The notes under the pieces were generated by a model. It saw only the letters and a list, made by a program, of their open reading frames with translations, was not told where the DNA came from and searched no databases. A stretch of 64,000 nt of DNA, taken from the NCBI RefSeq assembly GCF_013408295.1, contig NZ_JACBYQ010000001.1, forward strand, positions 620,001 to 684,000. Reading direction: 5' to 3'. Source of the DNA: Psychromicrobium silvestre (GTDB lineage: Bacteria > Actinomycetota > Actinomycetes > Actinomycetales > Micrococcaceae). Made by a program: the position numbers and the translations under genes. This document shows, in pieces, positions 50,583-58,855 of the stretch; positions within the stretch are counted from its first letter, which is position 1; every line of letters starts with the position of its first letter.

Positions 50583-51092
50583 CTATTCTGACTCTTCCAG
50601 AAGTGCTTGAGCGTAGCGCTCAGTGGAACGGTTATAGCGCGGAAGATAGCCAGAAAGTGCTTCGATTGCCACCGAAAGCCCCTCGCGTTCGCGGCCTAGA
50701 TCGGCCAGCGCAAGCGCCAGGAAGGTCTTGACCGCGCCCTCTAGATGGTCATGAGGGTTTTTGAGTTCTTCGGTGAGTAACTCCACGGCCTTTTCGGGCT
50801 GTCCTAGGTTCCGGATCGAGCTGGCCATTTGGATAACGGCGCGACGGCGGCGCTCACCAGAAAGGCCGTGCTCCAGGGCCGCCTGGTATAGCGGAACTGC
50901 GAGATCTGGATATCCGGTGGAATCACGGGCCGCCCCGCGTTCGAAGAGACGAAGTGGGTCGTCGGCCGCTAATTCCTCGGTGACAGCGTCGATGGCGGCA
51001 ACGAAATCCTGCCTTTCGAGTACATCGATATCTGCCCAAACCTCGCCGAGCTTTCGCTCCAATGCAGCCATCTGGGCCATCTCCCACTCCAT
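50583..51092 (-). CDS. Tetratricopeptide repeat protein
   Basis: A 169-residue helical protein with TPR-like repeats: DPLRLFERGAARDSTGYPDLAVPLYQAALEHGL, RRRAVIQMASSIRNLGQPEKAVELLTEEL and AVKTFLALALADLGREREGLSVAIEAL. This matches the small actinobacterial TPR_5 proteins. It is a likely protein-binding scaffold; no partner is evident. Confidence 0.85.
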   Translation of the reverse strand: MEWEMAQMAALERKLGEVWADIDVLERQDFVAAIDAVTEELAADDPLRLFERGAARDSTGYPDLAVPLYQAALEHGLSGERRRRAVIQMASSIRNLGQPEKAVELLTEELKNPHDHLEGAVKTFLALALADLGREREGLSVAIEALSGYLPRYNRSTERYAQALLEESE

Positions 51093-51245
51093 TCCGATCT
51101 TTGCTTGCGCAGCTAGTTATGAAGCCGCGCTTCACCCCAGTCAGATTACCCGTTACACAGTCCTGAACCAGTTACTGCTGGCCGCCCGCATGCGGAAGAC
51201 CGGTACGCCGTCGTCGTTCTCTGAATCCCGGCTATTCGCCGGTCC

Positions 51246-52268
51246 TCAGACCACTTTCCACTGGATCAGGCTCTCTCCGGTGGCCAGCACGGTTTCGGCG
51301 GCGGGGCGTGGCTTCCAGCCCAGCAGGCGGAAAGCTTTTTCCGTACTGTGCCGATTGCGCCGCCCCAGTCCCGGCATGATGGGCCGCAACGAGCGATCAA
51401 GGAAGGTAGCGGTAAATCGAACGAGGAAGTCCGGCAGATTCCGGGTTGGTACCTTAGCCGCAGCCGTACCAAGCCCCGAGCGTAGCGTCTGGGCGATATC
51501 TCGCATCCAAAGGAACTCACCGGTCGCCAAGAACCGCTGCCCCGCAGCGTCCGGCGAGACCATAGCGCGGAGGTGAATATCGGCCAGATCCCGGACATCG
51601 ACCACCTCCAGTCCGATCCGAGGCGTACCAGGCATGCCGCCACGAAGCATTCGGGCGATAATCTCCACCGAGCCGATCGTGGAGGCGCTCAGCACGGGAC
51701 CAAAAACCGCTCCGGGAAGAATCGTGGTCAAGGTGGTGCGCCCGCTCTGATTCGCCATAAAGTCCCAGGCAGCCTTCTCGGCGATGGTCTTGGATTTCCG
51801 GTAGGGGATTAGCTTCGGATCCTCCGGGTTGGTCCACAGGGTTTCGTCGGTGACGCTTTCGTCCGCATAGGAGGATGGGCTGGACGCATTTGCTGCCGAG
51901 GTCATCACCACCCGCTTCACTCCTGCCTCGGTGGCTGCGCGCAATACTCTCAGGGCGCCGTCGCGAGCAGGAACGATCAGATCCTCGGCGTTCGTCACTC
52001 CTTCACCGCCCAGGGGAGAGGCGACATGTAGAACGTAGTCGATGCCCTTAACCGCCTCGTCCCAACCCTCGTCCGAGGTCAGGTCGGCGATCGCAAAGCT
52101 CAGCTGAACTGGTGGTTCCAGTGCCTGCGGGAGCGCTGCTCGAACCGCATCCTGCTTGGCTTGGCTCCGCACCGTGGTTCGAACTCGGTAACCACGCTCC
52201 AAAAGCGTGGCGATACACCAGCTCGCCACATAACCTGTGCCCCCGGTAACCAATACCGTCTCAGTCAT
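51246..52268 (-). CDS. NAD(P)-dependent aldehyde reductase (extended SDR)
   Basis: An extended short-chain dehydrogenase of 340 residues, like bacterial dihydroflavonol reductase-type aldehyde reductases. VLVTGGTGYVASWCIATLL binds the cofactor, VVMTSAANA supplies the active-site Ser region, and PYRKSKTIAEKAAW contains the YxxxK catalytic pair. A perfect operator-like inverted repeat lies in its promoter region at 52322-52343. Confidence 0.9.
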   Translation of the reverse strand: MTETVLVTGGTGYVASWCIATLLERGYRVRTTVRSQAKQDAVRAALPQALEPPVQLSFAIADLTSDEGWDEAVKGIDYVLHVASPLGGEGVTNAEDLIVPARDGALRVLRAATEAGVKRVVMTSAANASSPSSYADESVTDETLWTNPEDPKLIPYRKSKTIAEKAAWDFMANQSGRTTLTTILPGAVFGPVLSASTIGSVEIIARMLRGGMPGTPRIGLEVVDVRDLADIHLRAMVSPDAAGQRFLATGEFLWMRDIAQTLRSGLGTAAAKVPTRNLPDFLVRFTATFLDRSLRPIMPGLGRRNRHSTEKAFRLLGWKPRPAAETVLATGESLIQWKVV

Positions 52269-52321
52269 AGTAATCCTCCGCGTTCTCTCCGAGATGGCCT
52301 CTCCGAGATCCAGAATATATT

Positions 52322-52343
52322 AAACGGAAGTGTTTTTCCGTTT
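52322..52343. promoter_or_regulatory. TetR-type operator candidate
   Basis: AAACGGAA (52322-52329), GTGTTT, then TTCCGTTT (52336-52343) is a perfect 8-bp inverted repeat with a 6-nt spacer in the divergent promoter region of the SDR gene and the cyclase-like gene. It has the size and symmetry of a TetR-family operator, but no TetR gene is adjacent. Confidence 0.5.
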
Positions 52344-52440
52344 TTACCGCACTGCCCGTAAGGATGATCGTTCCAACCCATCTTCAATAGCCAGAACGCG
52401 GGTCTCGCGGGTGGATAGTAGCCGTGGTAGTCTGCCGATA

Positions 52441-53418
52441 ATGACCCTCAATCCTGCTCTACTCGGCTGGTTGCTTGACGCGGACCCGGCACTGCGTTGG
52501 CAAGTTGAACGCGATTTGGCGGGGGCGCCCGCCACGGTGTGGAACGCAAGCCGAGCACGGATTGCCAAGGAGGGTTTTGGCGCGCAGTTACTCGCCTTGC
52601 AAGATCCCGATGGTCAGTGGGCAGGCGGTGCATTCTTCCCAAAAGACTTCGATTTTCAGGGCCCGGAAGCCGCTGAGGGCGCAGGGCAGCCCTGGACTGC
52701 CACCACCTGGTCGCTCAACACATTGCGCGACTGGGGCCTTGAGTCAGAGGCCCTAGCCGGCACTGCGGAGCTACTCGCCGCAAACAGTCGCTGGGAATAC
52801 GATAATTTGCCTTACTGGGGCGGCGAGGTGGATTGCTGCATAAACGCCTACACCCTCGCTAATGGTGCCTGGCTCGGCGCCGAGGTGTCCGGGATCGCGC
52901 GGTGGTTTCTCGACCATCAGCTTTCCGACGGCGGCTGGAACTGTGAATGGGTCGAAGGCGCCACCCGCTCGTCCTTTCATTCCACACTCAACTCATTAAA
53001 GGGTCTGTTGTACTACGAGAAGCACGGGGCCGGCACTGAGGTCCATCGTGCAACCCGTCGAGCCGGCGAGGAGTACCTGCTACAACGACGTTTGCTCTAC
53101 ACCCTTTCGACAGGGGAGCTCGTAGCACCCTGGGCAACACGATTCGCCTACCCGTTCCGTTGGCTCTACAGCGCTCTGAATGCCGCCGATTACTTCCGTG
53201 CGGCGGCGCTGCACGACGATTTGGCTCCCGATCCGCGGCTAGCCCCAGCAATCTCGGTGATTCGCGCCGCCCGCAGGCCGGACGGCAGTTGGTTACAAGA
53301 ACGTCGTCATCCCGGACGAGTCTGGTTCGAAGTAGATGCGCCGCCCGGGGAGCCCTCTAAATGGATCACCTTCTACGGCAGCCGTGTTCTCGATTGGTGG
53401 GACGCCGCGATGTCATGA
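52441..53418 (+). CDS. Squalene-cyclase-like alpha/alpha-toroid protein
   Basis: A 325-residue protein built of QW-like repeats: LQDPDGQWAGG, LSDGGWNCEW and RPDGSWLQER, resembling half of a squalene-hopene cyclase or a prenyltransferase beta-type barrel. The catalytic DXDD motif of squalene cyclases is not visible, so cyclase activity is doubtful. ATG 52441 is 7 nt after TAGTCT (52428-52433), a leaderless arrangement; the longer frame from 52330 is rejected. No terpenoid genes are nearby. Confidence 0.75.
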   Translation: MTLNPALLGWLLDADPALRWQVERDLAGAPATVWNASRARIAKEGFGAQLLALQDPDGQWAGGAFFPKDFDFQGPEAAEGAGQPWTATTWSLNTLRDWGLESEALAGTAELLAANSRWEYDNLPYWGGEVDCCINAYTLANGAWLGAEVSGIARWFLDHQLSDGGWNCEWVEGATRSSFHSTLNSLKGLLYYEKHGAGTEVHRATRRAGEEYLLQRRLLYTLSTGELVAPWATRFAYPFRWLYSALNAADYFRAAALHDDLAPDPRLAPAISVIRAARRPDGSWLQERRHPGRVWFEVDAPPGEPSKWITFYGSRVLDWWDAAMS

Positions 53419-53428
53419 GGTTCCATCG

Positions 53429-54070
53429 CTATCCGATCGGAGCCGAGGCACTCCAGTTGAAACCATCGGGATCGGTGAAGGCCCCGCCGTCCCGAGTAAT
53501 GAGCAATCGATGCGAGCCGGTGCCCTCCGGGGAGACTCCGGCGTCCTTAGCGAGGGCACGGCGAGCATAGAGTGCAAGTTTGATAGGGCTGGAGGGAAGC
53601 TCGAACTCGATGTACTTGCCGAAGCTCCTGCTCACGGTAAAGCCCTGTTCAACGTAGAACCGCTTACTGGCAGCGACATCTGCTGCCCCCAGCAGCAGTA
53701 CGACCTGGTCCACCTGCAGACTGGCCGGACCACTATCCTTCTTGGCCGACGTCGCGACCTTCCAAATCGTTCCGTCCGGCGCCTGGACAACACCACCGAA
53801 ACCCCATAATGACTTCGCCACCGGCTTCAGCGTTGTTGCCCCAGCCGCCACCGCGGCATCAACCAGCCCGCTCACGGTAGAGGGTTGTGACACCACGAGT
53901 GACAGCGTGAAGCCGCGAAACCCGGCGGTTTCAGCTTCGGTGGGCTGAACCCGCACGAGCGAACCTAAGCCAAAAGAATTGGCATAAAAATCTTCGGCTG
54001 CGAGGGGATCGGCCGCTTCGATGGTGATTGATTCGATGGAAGTCATGTTATTCATGCTAGTCGGAGCCAA
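53429..54070 (-). CDS. Two-module VOC protein
   Basis: A 213-residue VOC protein with two repeats: SIESITIEAADPLAAEDFYANSFGLG and the second from VDQVVLLLGAADVAASKRFYVEQGFT, ending in GGAFTDPDGFNW. The start is ambiguous between 54070, ATG 54055 and ATG 54046. It diverges from helR. The ligand is unknown. Confidence 0.85.
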   Translation of the reverse strand: MAPTSMNNMTSIESITIEAADPLAAEDFYANSFGLGSLVRVQPTEAETAGFRGFTLSLVVSQPSTVSGLVDAAVAAGATTLKPVAKSLWGFGGVVQAPDGTIWKVATSAKKDSGPASLQVDQVVLLLGAADVAASKRFYVEQGFTVSRSFGKYIEFELPSSPIKLALYARRALAKDAGVSPEGTGSHRLLITRDGGAFTDPDGFNWSASAPIG

Positions 54071-54102
54071 CCCCGGATACTTCTTGAATCCTGCTCAATA
54101 TG

Positions 54103-54158
54103 TTGAACTTGCCTCTACTTCCAATCTATAGCGCACAGGGGGCCTTGCGGCAAGGCCC
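54103..54158 (+). promoter_or_regulatory. helR promoter with rifamycin-associated element
   Basis: TTGAAC (54103-54108), 18 nt, TATAGC (54127-54132) look like a -35/-10 pair. Directly at the expected transcription start lies the 19-bp inverted repeat GGGCCTTG-CGG-CAAGGCCC (54140-54158). This closely resembles the rifamycin-associated element reported before rifamycin-inducible genes of actinobacteria (consensus as I recall it GGGGCTTGCGGCAAGGCCC). It lies about 100 nt before the helR start. Confidence 0.8.
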
Positions 54159-54261
54159 GGGGCATGCCGCAGAATTGAGAGCCGAGCATGGCGTCCACAC
54201 TGATCTACCCCTCCGCGGGCGGCACAACGTTGCCCACTGCGGCCAGAGAGGAACTGCTGAC

Positions 54262-56436
54262 GTGAGTAGTAGCGCGTTTAACCTTCCCGACCACCTCACT
54301 TCTAAAGCCGAGCCAAGCCTCATTGCCGATGATGAACGGCACTTCACGGCCATTGCCGAAAGTCTTGAACGAACCATCACCGAATTGTCAGATCGTCTCG
54401 ATACCGCTCGAAAGGCTCCCGGCCGCCTGGGCCAGGAAGTGGTGGAGCGAGACGTGGAAGTGCGCATGCTCGCCTCCCGTCTGCGAGCCCTGCGGCGTTT
54501 CGGTCTAGATCTCTGCCTTGGACAGATGGTCAGCGCTGGCAGCCCCGAGCCCGTGTATATCGGCCGGCTTGGTCTCACCGACGGTGCCGGACATCGATTG
54601 CTTATCGATTGGCGCTCCCCAGCCGCGGAGCCCTTCTTCGGTGCCACTCATGCCAATCCGATGGGCTTGGTGAGTCGGCGCAGGTATCGCTGGACCCGAG
54701 GCTGGATCAGTGACTACTGGGACGAAGTATTCTCCGCGGAGGGTAGCGCCGGAGTTGAGCAGCTGGCCACCCTGGATGATCTATCTGCTTTCATCGCCAG
54801 CTTGGGCAGCAGCCGATCTGCCCGGATGCAAGATGTGCTCGGTACCATTCAGGCCGATCAGGATGCCATTATCCGCGCCTCATCCCGGGGTGCTCTCGTC
54901 GTCGACGGCGGTCCCGGAACCGGCAAAACCGTCGTCGCCTTGCACCGAGCCGCCTACCTGCTCTACTCCGATCCTCGCCTCGGCCACCACCGAGGTGGCG
55001 TCTTGTTCATCGGTCCGCATCAGCCCTATTTAGCTTATGTTGCCGACGTCCTACCTAGCCTTGGGGAAGAGGGGGTCCAAACTTGCACCTTACGGGACCT
55101 GGTCCCCGAGGGTACTTCGGCGATGATCGAGCCTGATCCCGAGGTGGCCCGGCTGAAGTCCTCGGCTGAGCTGGTGAAGGCCATCGAGCCTGCCGTCAGG
55201 TTTTATGAGGAACCTCCCCGCAAAGGCATGATTATCGAGACAGCCTATGCCGATATCTGGCTCGGCGTTGAGGAATGGACCGAGGCCTTCGAATCGGCGG
55301 CCCCAGGCCTTGCACACAACGAGGCTCGCCAGGAGGTCTGGGAAGAACTGCTCAACATCCTGGCGGACAAACCTGGCACCGATGACGTTCCGGCGGATTT
55401 GATCCGCAGAGTCTTAGCTCAGAATGCCGAGTTAGTCGATGCCTTCAGCAAAGCCTGGCCGCTACTCGATTACACCGAACTGGTCAGCGATCTCTGGTCC
55501 GTGCCCGCTTACTTGCGTAGATGCGCTCCTTGGCTCAGCGCTGCTGAAGTCAAGAAGTTGCAACGCCAGGACAGTCGAGCTTGGACGGTTTCCGACCTTC
55601 CGTTGCTGGATGCGGCCAAACAAAGATTGGGCGACGCCGGGGCCTCGCGACGCAAGCGGCAGCAAGCGATTGCCTTGGCTTCCGAGCGCGAAGTAATGGA
55701 CCGAGTGATAGATGATCTGATCGCAGCCGATGACTCCGAGCTGATGGTTATGACCTCGCTCCGCGGACAGGATATGCAGGACAAATTGGTCGATGACAGC
55801 GCCGCACCGCTGGCCGAATCGGACGAACTCGCCGGTCCGTTCGCTCATATTGTGGTGGATGAGGCGCAGGAACTCACGGATGCGGAATGGCAAATGCTGC
55901 TACTGCGCTGTCCCTCCCGGAGTTTCACGGTAGTCGGGGATCGTGCTCAAGCTAGGCACGGGTTCACGGAGTCGTGGCAGCAGCGGCTGGAGCGGATTGG
56001 ATTGGCTCAGCTGAAGCTGGCAAGCCTGAACATCAACTACCGAACCCCGGAGGAAGTGATGGTCGAAGCAGAACCGGTGATCAGGGCAGCGCTCCCCGAC
56101 GCCAATGTGCCAACGTCCATCCGCAGCAGTGGTACCGCTGTGGTTTACGGGTCCACTTCGGAATTGAGCTCAATCCTCGCCAACTGGCTCGCTGCACATG
56201 CCGAAGGCACGGCCTGCGTGATTAGTAGCGGCGAACCCGGCTCGTTCCCGGAGATGCCTCGCGTCAGCTGCTTAACTCCCGAGTTGTCGAAGGGACTCGA
56301 ATTCGATCTGGTGGTGCTGCTCACCCCGGAGGCTTTTGGCAGCGGAATCGAAGGGGCAGTCGATCGTTATGTCGCGATGACTCGGACAACCCAGCAACTC
56401 GTTATCCTGACAGGCTCCGAGGCCCTAGCGAGGTAG
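54262..56436 (+). CDS. helR: RNA polymerase recycling motor ATPase HelR
   Basis: A HelD-like superfamily 1 ATPase of 724 residues that in studied actinobacteria enters RNA polymerase, dislodges stalled complexes and displaces rifamycins. An N-terminal coiled-coil arm (about 20-85) precedes IDWRSPAAEPFF, Walker A GGPGTGKT (about 215-222), Walker B VVDEAQEL (about 530), VVGDRAQARHGF and INYRTPEEV. GTG 54262 has AGAGAGGA upstream; the longer frame would translate across the rifamycin-associated element and is rejected. The upstream element strongly supports HelR rather than generic HelD. Confidence 0.88.
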   Translation: MSSSAFNLPDHLTSKAEPSLIADDERHFTAIAESLERTITELSDRLDTARKAPGRLGQEVVERDVEVRMLASRLRALRRFGLDLCLGQMVSAGSPEPVYIGRLGLTDGAGHRLLIDWRSPAAEPFFGATHANPMGLVSRRRYRWTRGWISDYWDEVFSAEGSAGVEQLATLDDLSAFIASLGSSRSARMQDVLGTIQADQDAIIRASSRGALVVDGGPGTGKTVVALHRAAYLLYSDPRLGHHRGGVLFIGPHQPYLAYVADVLPSLGEEGVQTCTLRDLVPEGTSAMIEPDPEVARLKSSAELVKAIEPAVRFYEEPPRKGMIIETAYADIWLGVEEWTEAFESAAPGLAHNEARQEVWEELLNILADKPGTDDVPADLIRRVLAQNAELVDAFSKAWPLLDYTELVSDLWSVPAYLRRCAPWLSAAEVKKLQRQDSRAWTVSDLPLLDAAKQRLGDAGASRRKRQQAIALASEREVMDRVIDDLIAADDSELMVMTSLRGQDMQDKLVDDSAAPLAESDELAGPFAHIVVDEAQELTDAEWQMLLLRCPSRSFTVVGDRAQARHGFTESWQQRLERIGLAQLKLASLNINYRTPEEVMVEAEPVIRAALPDANVPTSIRSSGTAVVYGSTSELSSILANWLAAHAEGTACVISSGEPGSFPEMPRVSCLTPELSKGLEFDLVVLLTPEAFGSGIEGAVDRYVAMTRTTQQLVILTGSEALAR

Positions 56437-56488
56437 ATGCTCTTCGGGTGATAAGTTTTGGCACGAGACTCAAGGGGAAGAAGCTGGA

Positions 56489-57490
56489 ATGAAAGCCTAT
56501 GTATTGACCCGGTACGGCGACTCAAGCGTCATGGAGATGCGCGAGGTCCCTGAGCCTATCGCTGCTGACAATGAGGTGTTGATCAAGGTACAAGCCGCAG
56601 CTTTGAACCCGGTTGACTACAAGCTACGCGAGGGCAAGATGCGCTTGCTTAACCATCTAGATTTGCCCACGGTTGCCGGCAACGAGTTCTCCGGCATAGT
56701 GGCAGGAGTTGGGGATGGCGTTACTCGTTTTGCGGTTGGGGACCGCGTTTTCGCCCGAGTGGACAAGAATAAACTAGGAGCCTTCGCGCCCTACCTAGTT
56801 ATTAGCCAGACGCTTCTAGCGAAGATCCCGGAGTCCCTTGATTTTGTTGCTGCGGCGGGGCTACCGCTTGCGGGATTGACCGCACTCCAAGCGCTACGGG
56901 ACGAACTAGCGGTCACTGCGGGGGACCGGATTTTCATTTCCGGGGGAGCGGGCGGCGTGGGTACCCTGGCGATTCAGCTCGCGACCTGGATGGGAGCGGA
57001 GGTAGCGACCACTGCTTCGCCACAGAGTGAAGAATTTGTGCGCTCCTTGGGAGCCTCAACCGTTATTAACTATCGGGAGCAAAGGTTCAAGGATGTGCTG
57101 AGTGAGTATGACGGCGCTTTCGATCTCACTGGCGGGGCGGACCTGCAGGATAGCTTCAGTATCCTCAAAAGGGGTGCGAAAACAGTTTCCATTGCTGGAT
57201 TCCCCGAACCGACCACAGCGCGTGTGGATCTGGAGGCGGGCCCATTACTCACCGCCGCGCTCTGGATTTTGAGTGCCAAGATCCGCCGTCAGGCGCGACA
57301 AAAGGGCGTCGGTTATCGATACATGTTCATGCATCCGAGCGGAACAGATCTCGAATTGCTGGCCGGTCTGGTCGAAGAAGGCAAGCTCAAGACGGTGACT
57401 GATCGGGTCTTCCCCTTCGAGCAAATTGCCGAGGGTTTCAGCTATCTTGAACAGGGCCATGCTAAAGGGAAAGTTGTCGTTCAGATGTGA
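56489..57490 (+). CDS. NADP-dependent quinone oxidoreductase (MDR family)
   Basis: A medium-chain dehydrogenase/reductase of 333 residues without zinc-ligand cysteines, like quinone oxidoreductases: LNPVDYKLREG, GNEFSGIVAGVGDGVTRFAVGDRVFA and the NADP motif FISGGAGGVGTLAIQLA. It starts 52 nt after helR and might be cotranscribed. The substrate is unknown. Confidence 0.9.
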   Translation: MKAYVLTRYGDSSVMEMREVPEPIAADNEVLIKVQAAALNPVDYKLREGKMRLLNHLDLPTVAGNEFSGIVAGVGDGVTRFAVGDRVFARVDKNKLGAFAPYLVISQTLLAKIPESLDFVAAAGLPLAGLTALQALRDELAVTAGDRIFISGGAGGVGTLAIQLATWMGAEVATTASPQSEEFVRSLGASTVINYREQRFKDVLSEYDGAFDLTGGADLQDSFSILKRGAKTVSIAGFPEPTTARVDLEAGPLLTAALWILSAKIRRQARQKGVGYRYMFMHPSGTDLELLAGLVEEGKLKTVTDRVFPFEQIAEGFSYLEQGHAKGKVVVQM

Positions 57491-57499
57491 ACACCACCC

Positions 57500-57529
57500 T
57501 TGACAGGCAAGTACACGCTTGCCTATTGT
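57500..57529 (+). promoter_or_regulatory. ArsR promoter-operator
   Basis: TTGACA (57500-57505), 18 nt, TATTGT (57524-57529), then 7 nt to GTG 57537: a leaderless promoter. AGGCAAG (57505-57511), TACACG, CTTGCCT (57518-57524) is a perfect inverted repeat filling the spacer, ideal for repression by the ArsR protein encoded directly downstream. Confidence 0.7.
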
Positions 57530-57536
57530 CTGAAGA

Positions 57537-57833
57537 GTGACCAACGACGAGCTCTTCAAGGCTCTGGCGGATCCCACTCGGCGGAAGATTCTTGACGAAC
57601 TTGCCGAGCGTTCCGGGCAGACCTTATTTGAGATCTGCTCGCGGCTAAGTGTGAAGCATCAGCTCACCACCTCACGCCAAGCGGTTTCTCAACACCTCGC
57701 GGTACTGGAGGCAGCCGGTCTGGTCGAGAGCCGCCGGGTTGGTCGCTATAAATTCCACGACCTGAAGACGACACCACTTAAAGGCATCGCCGAGCGGTGG
57801 ATCAGGTCCAGCACATCGGAGAGTAAAACATGA
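57537..57833 (+). CDS. ArsR/SmtB-family regulator
   Basis: A 98-residue winged-helix repressor: LFKALADPTRRKILDELAERSG, HQLTTSRQAVSQHLAVLEAAGLVESRRVGRYKFH. It has a Cys in FEICSRL but no paired metal-site cysteines, so it is more like the ArsR regulators of VOC and SRPBCC genes than a metal sensor. GTG 57537 fits a leaderless mRNA. It overlaps the VOC gene by 4 nt. Confidence 0.9.
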   Translation: MTNDELFKALADPTRRKILDELAERSGQTLFEICSRLSVKHQLTTSRQAVSQHLAVLEAAGLVESRRVGRYKFHDLKTTPLKGIAERWIRSSTSESKT

Positions 57834-58216
57834 GAATCCATCTATCCAGCGTCTTTGTCGATGACCAAAAGAGGGCCCTGAGCTTTTACACGGAAGTGCT
57901 AGGTTTCGTGAAAAAGACCGAGGTTCCAATAGGGGAGGACTGGTGGCTAACAGTGGTTTCACCCGATGATCTTGACGGCACCGAATTGCTTCTGGAACCC
58001 TCCGGCCATCCCGCAGTGAAGCCCTATCGAGATGCCTTGATCAAGGACGGCATTCCGATGACGGCATTTGCCGTGGATGATGTGCACGCGGAATTTAAAC
58101 GCCTGAGTGAGCTCGGAGTTCGCTTCACTCAGGAACCGCTGGAGATGGGCCCGGTGACCACCGCAGTGTTGGATGATACCTGCGGAAATCTGATCCAGAT
58201 CCTGCACCAGGCGTAG
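57830..58216 (+). CDS. VOC-family protein (ArsR-coupled)
   Basis: A 128-residue VOC protein: HLSSVFVDDQKRALSFYTEVLGFVKKTEVPIGEDWWLTVVSP, then TELLLEPS, and a C-terminal TAVLDDTCGNLIQI. The start lies in the ATGA overlap with the ArsR gene, so production is coupled to the regulator. ArsR-VOC pairs are common; the substrate is unknown. Confidence 0.9.
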   Translation: MRIHLSSVFVDDQKRALSFYTEVLGFVKKTEVPIGEDWWLTVVSPDDLDGTELLLEPSGHPAVKPYRDALIKDGIPMTAFAVDDVHAEFKRLSELGVRFTQEPLEMGPVTTAVLDDTCGNLIQILHQA

Positions 58217-58233
58217 CTAAGCCGTTGACTCAC

Positions 58234-58262
58234 CGCGCGCTAGCACCGGGGACTAGCGCGCG
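58234..58262 (+). terminator. Hairpin after the ArsR-VOC pair
   Basis: CGCGCGCTAG (58234-58243) pairs perfectly with CTAGCGCGCG (58253-58262), loop of 9 nt, without a U-tract. Confidence 0.5.
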
Positions 58263-58289
58263 AGCCCCGATCGGGCCAATATTGAAAGC

Positions 58290-58850
58290 ATGAGTGAGCA
58301 ACCCACCCGATGGACCGAGGCGACCGTCTACCCAGATATGTGGACCGATCCGGACAAAGACCCTCGTAACAGCGATGGAGTCAGCCCGGACGGTGAGCTA
58401 CCAACCCTGCAGGATTACCTGTCGAGCTATCGACTTACCCTGTTAATGAAGTGTGAGGGCCTCAGTCCGGAACAATTGGCACGCCGCTCGGTGCCGCCGT
58501 CGACCATGTCACTGCTTGGTTTGCTGCGGCATCTCGCCGAGGCCGAACGGGACTGGCGCAATTGGATTAACGACGGCGATCCCCTACCGAAGCTGTACGG
58601 CAAACGTGACGCTGACTTTGACGATGCAATAGCCGCCCAGGATGTTGTTGACGCTGCCTACGCAAACTTAGCGCGGGAGCAGGCGGCTTTGGATGCGGAT
58701 CTTGCGGTGCACCCAGATCTGGGGGAGCGGCTGGGAAAACAGCAGATCGCGGTGCGTGAACTGATGGTGCATCGGATCGAGGAATATGCCCGTCATTGTG
58801 GACATGCCGACCTGCTGCGAGAGTGCGTGGACGGAAGAGTGGGGCAATAG
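58290..58850 (+). CDS. DinB-family protein (DUF664, mycothiol transferase-like)
   Basis: A 186-residue four-helix-bundle protein of the DinB/DUF664 group. Helix 1 contains LQDYLSSYRLTLLMKCEGLSPEQLARR, followed by TMSLLGLLRHLAEAERDWRNW with a likely metal His, and ELMVHRIEEYARHCGHADLLRE with further His. Actinobacterial members include mycothiol-dependent transferases used in detoxification; the activity of this one is not shown. Confidence 0.88.
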   Translation: MSEQPTRWTEATVYPDMWTDPDKDPRNSDGVSPDGELPTLQDYLSSYRLTLLMKCEGLSPEQLARRSVPPSTMSLLGLLRHLAEAERDWRNWINDGDPLPKLYGKRDADFDDAIAAQDVVDAAYANLAREQAALDADLAVHPDLGERLGKQQIAVRELMVHRIEEYARHCGHADLLRECVDGRVGQ

Positions 58851-58855
58851 GAGGT

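Noticed and set aside
50761-51576. Plus-strand ORF (271 codons) across the TPR gene and the end of the SDR gene
   Set aside because: Antisense shadow; both opposing genes have clear family motifs and this frame has none.
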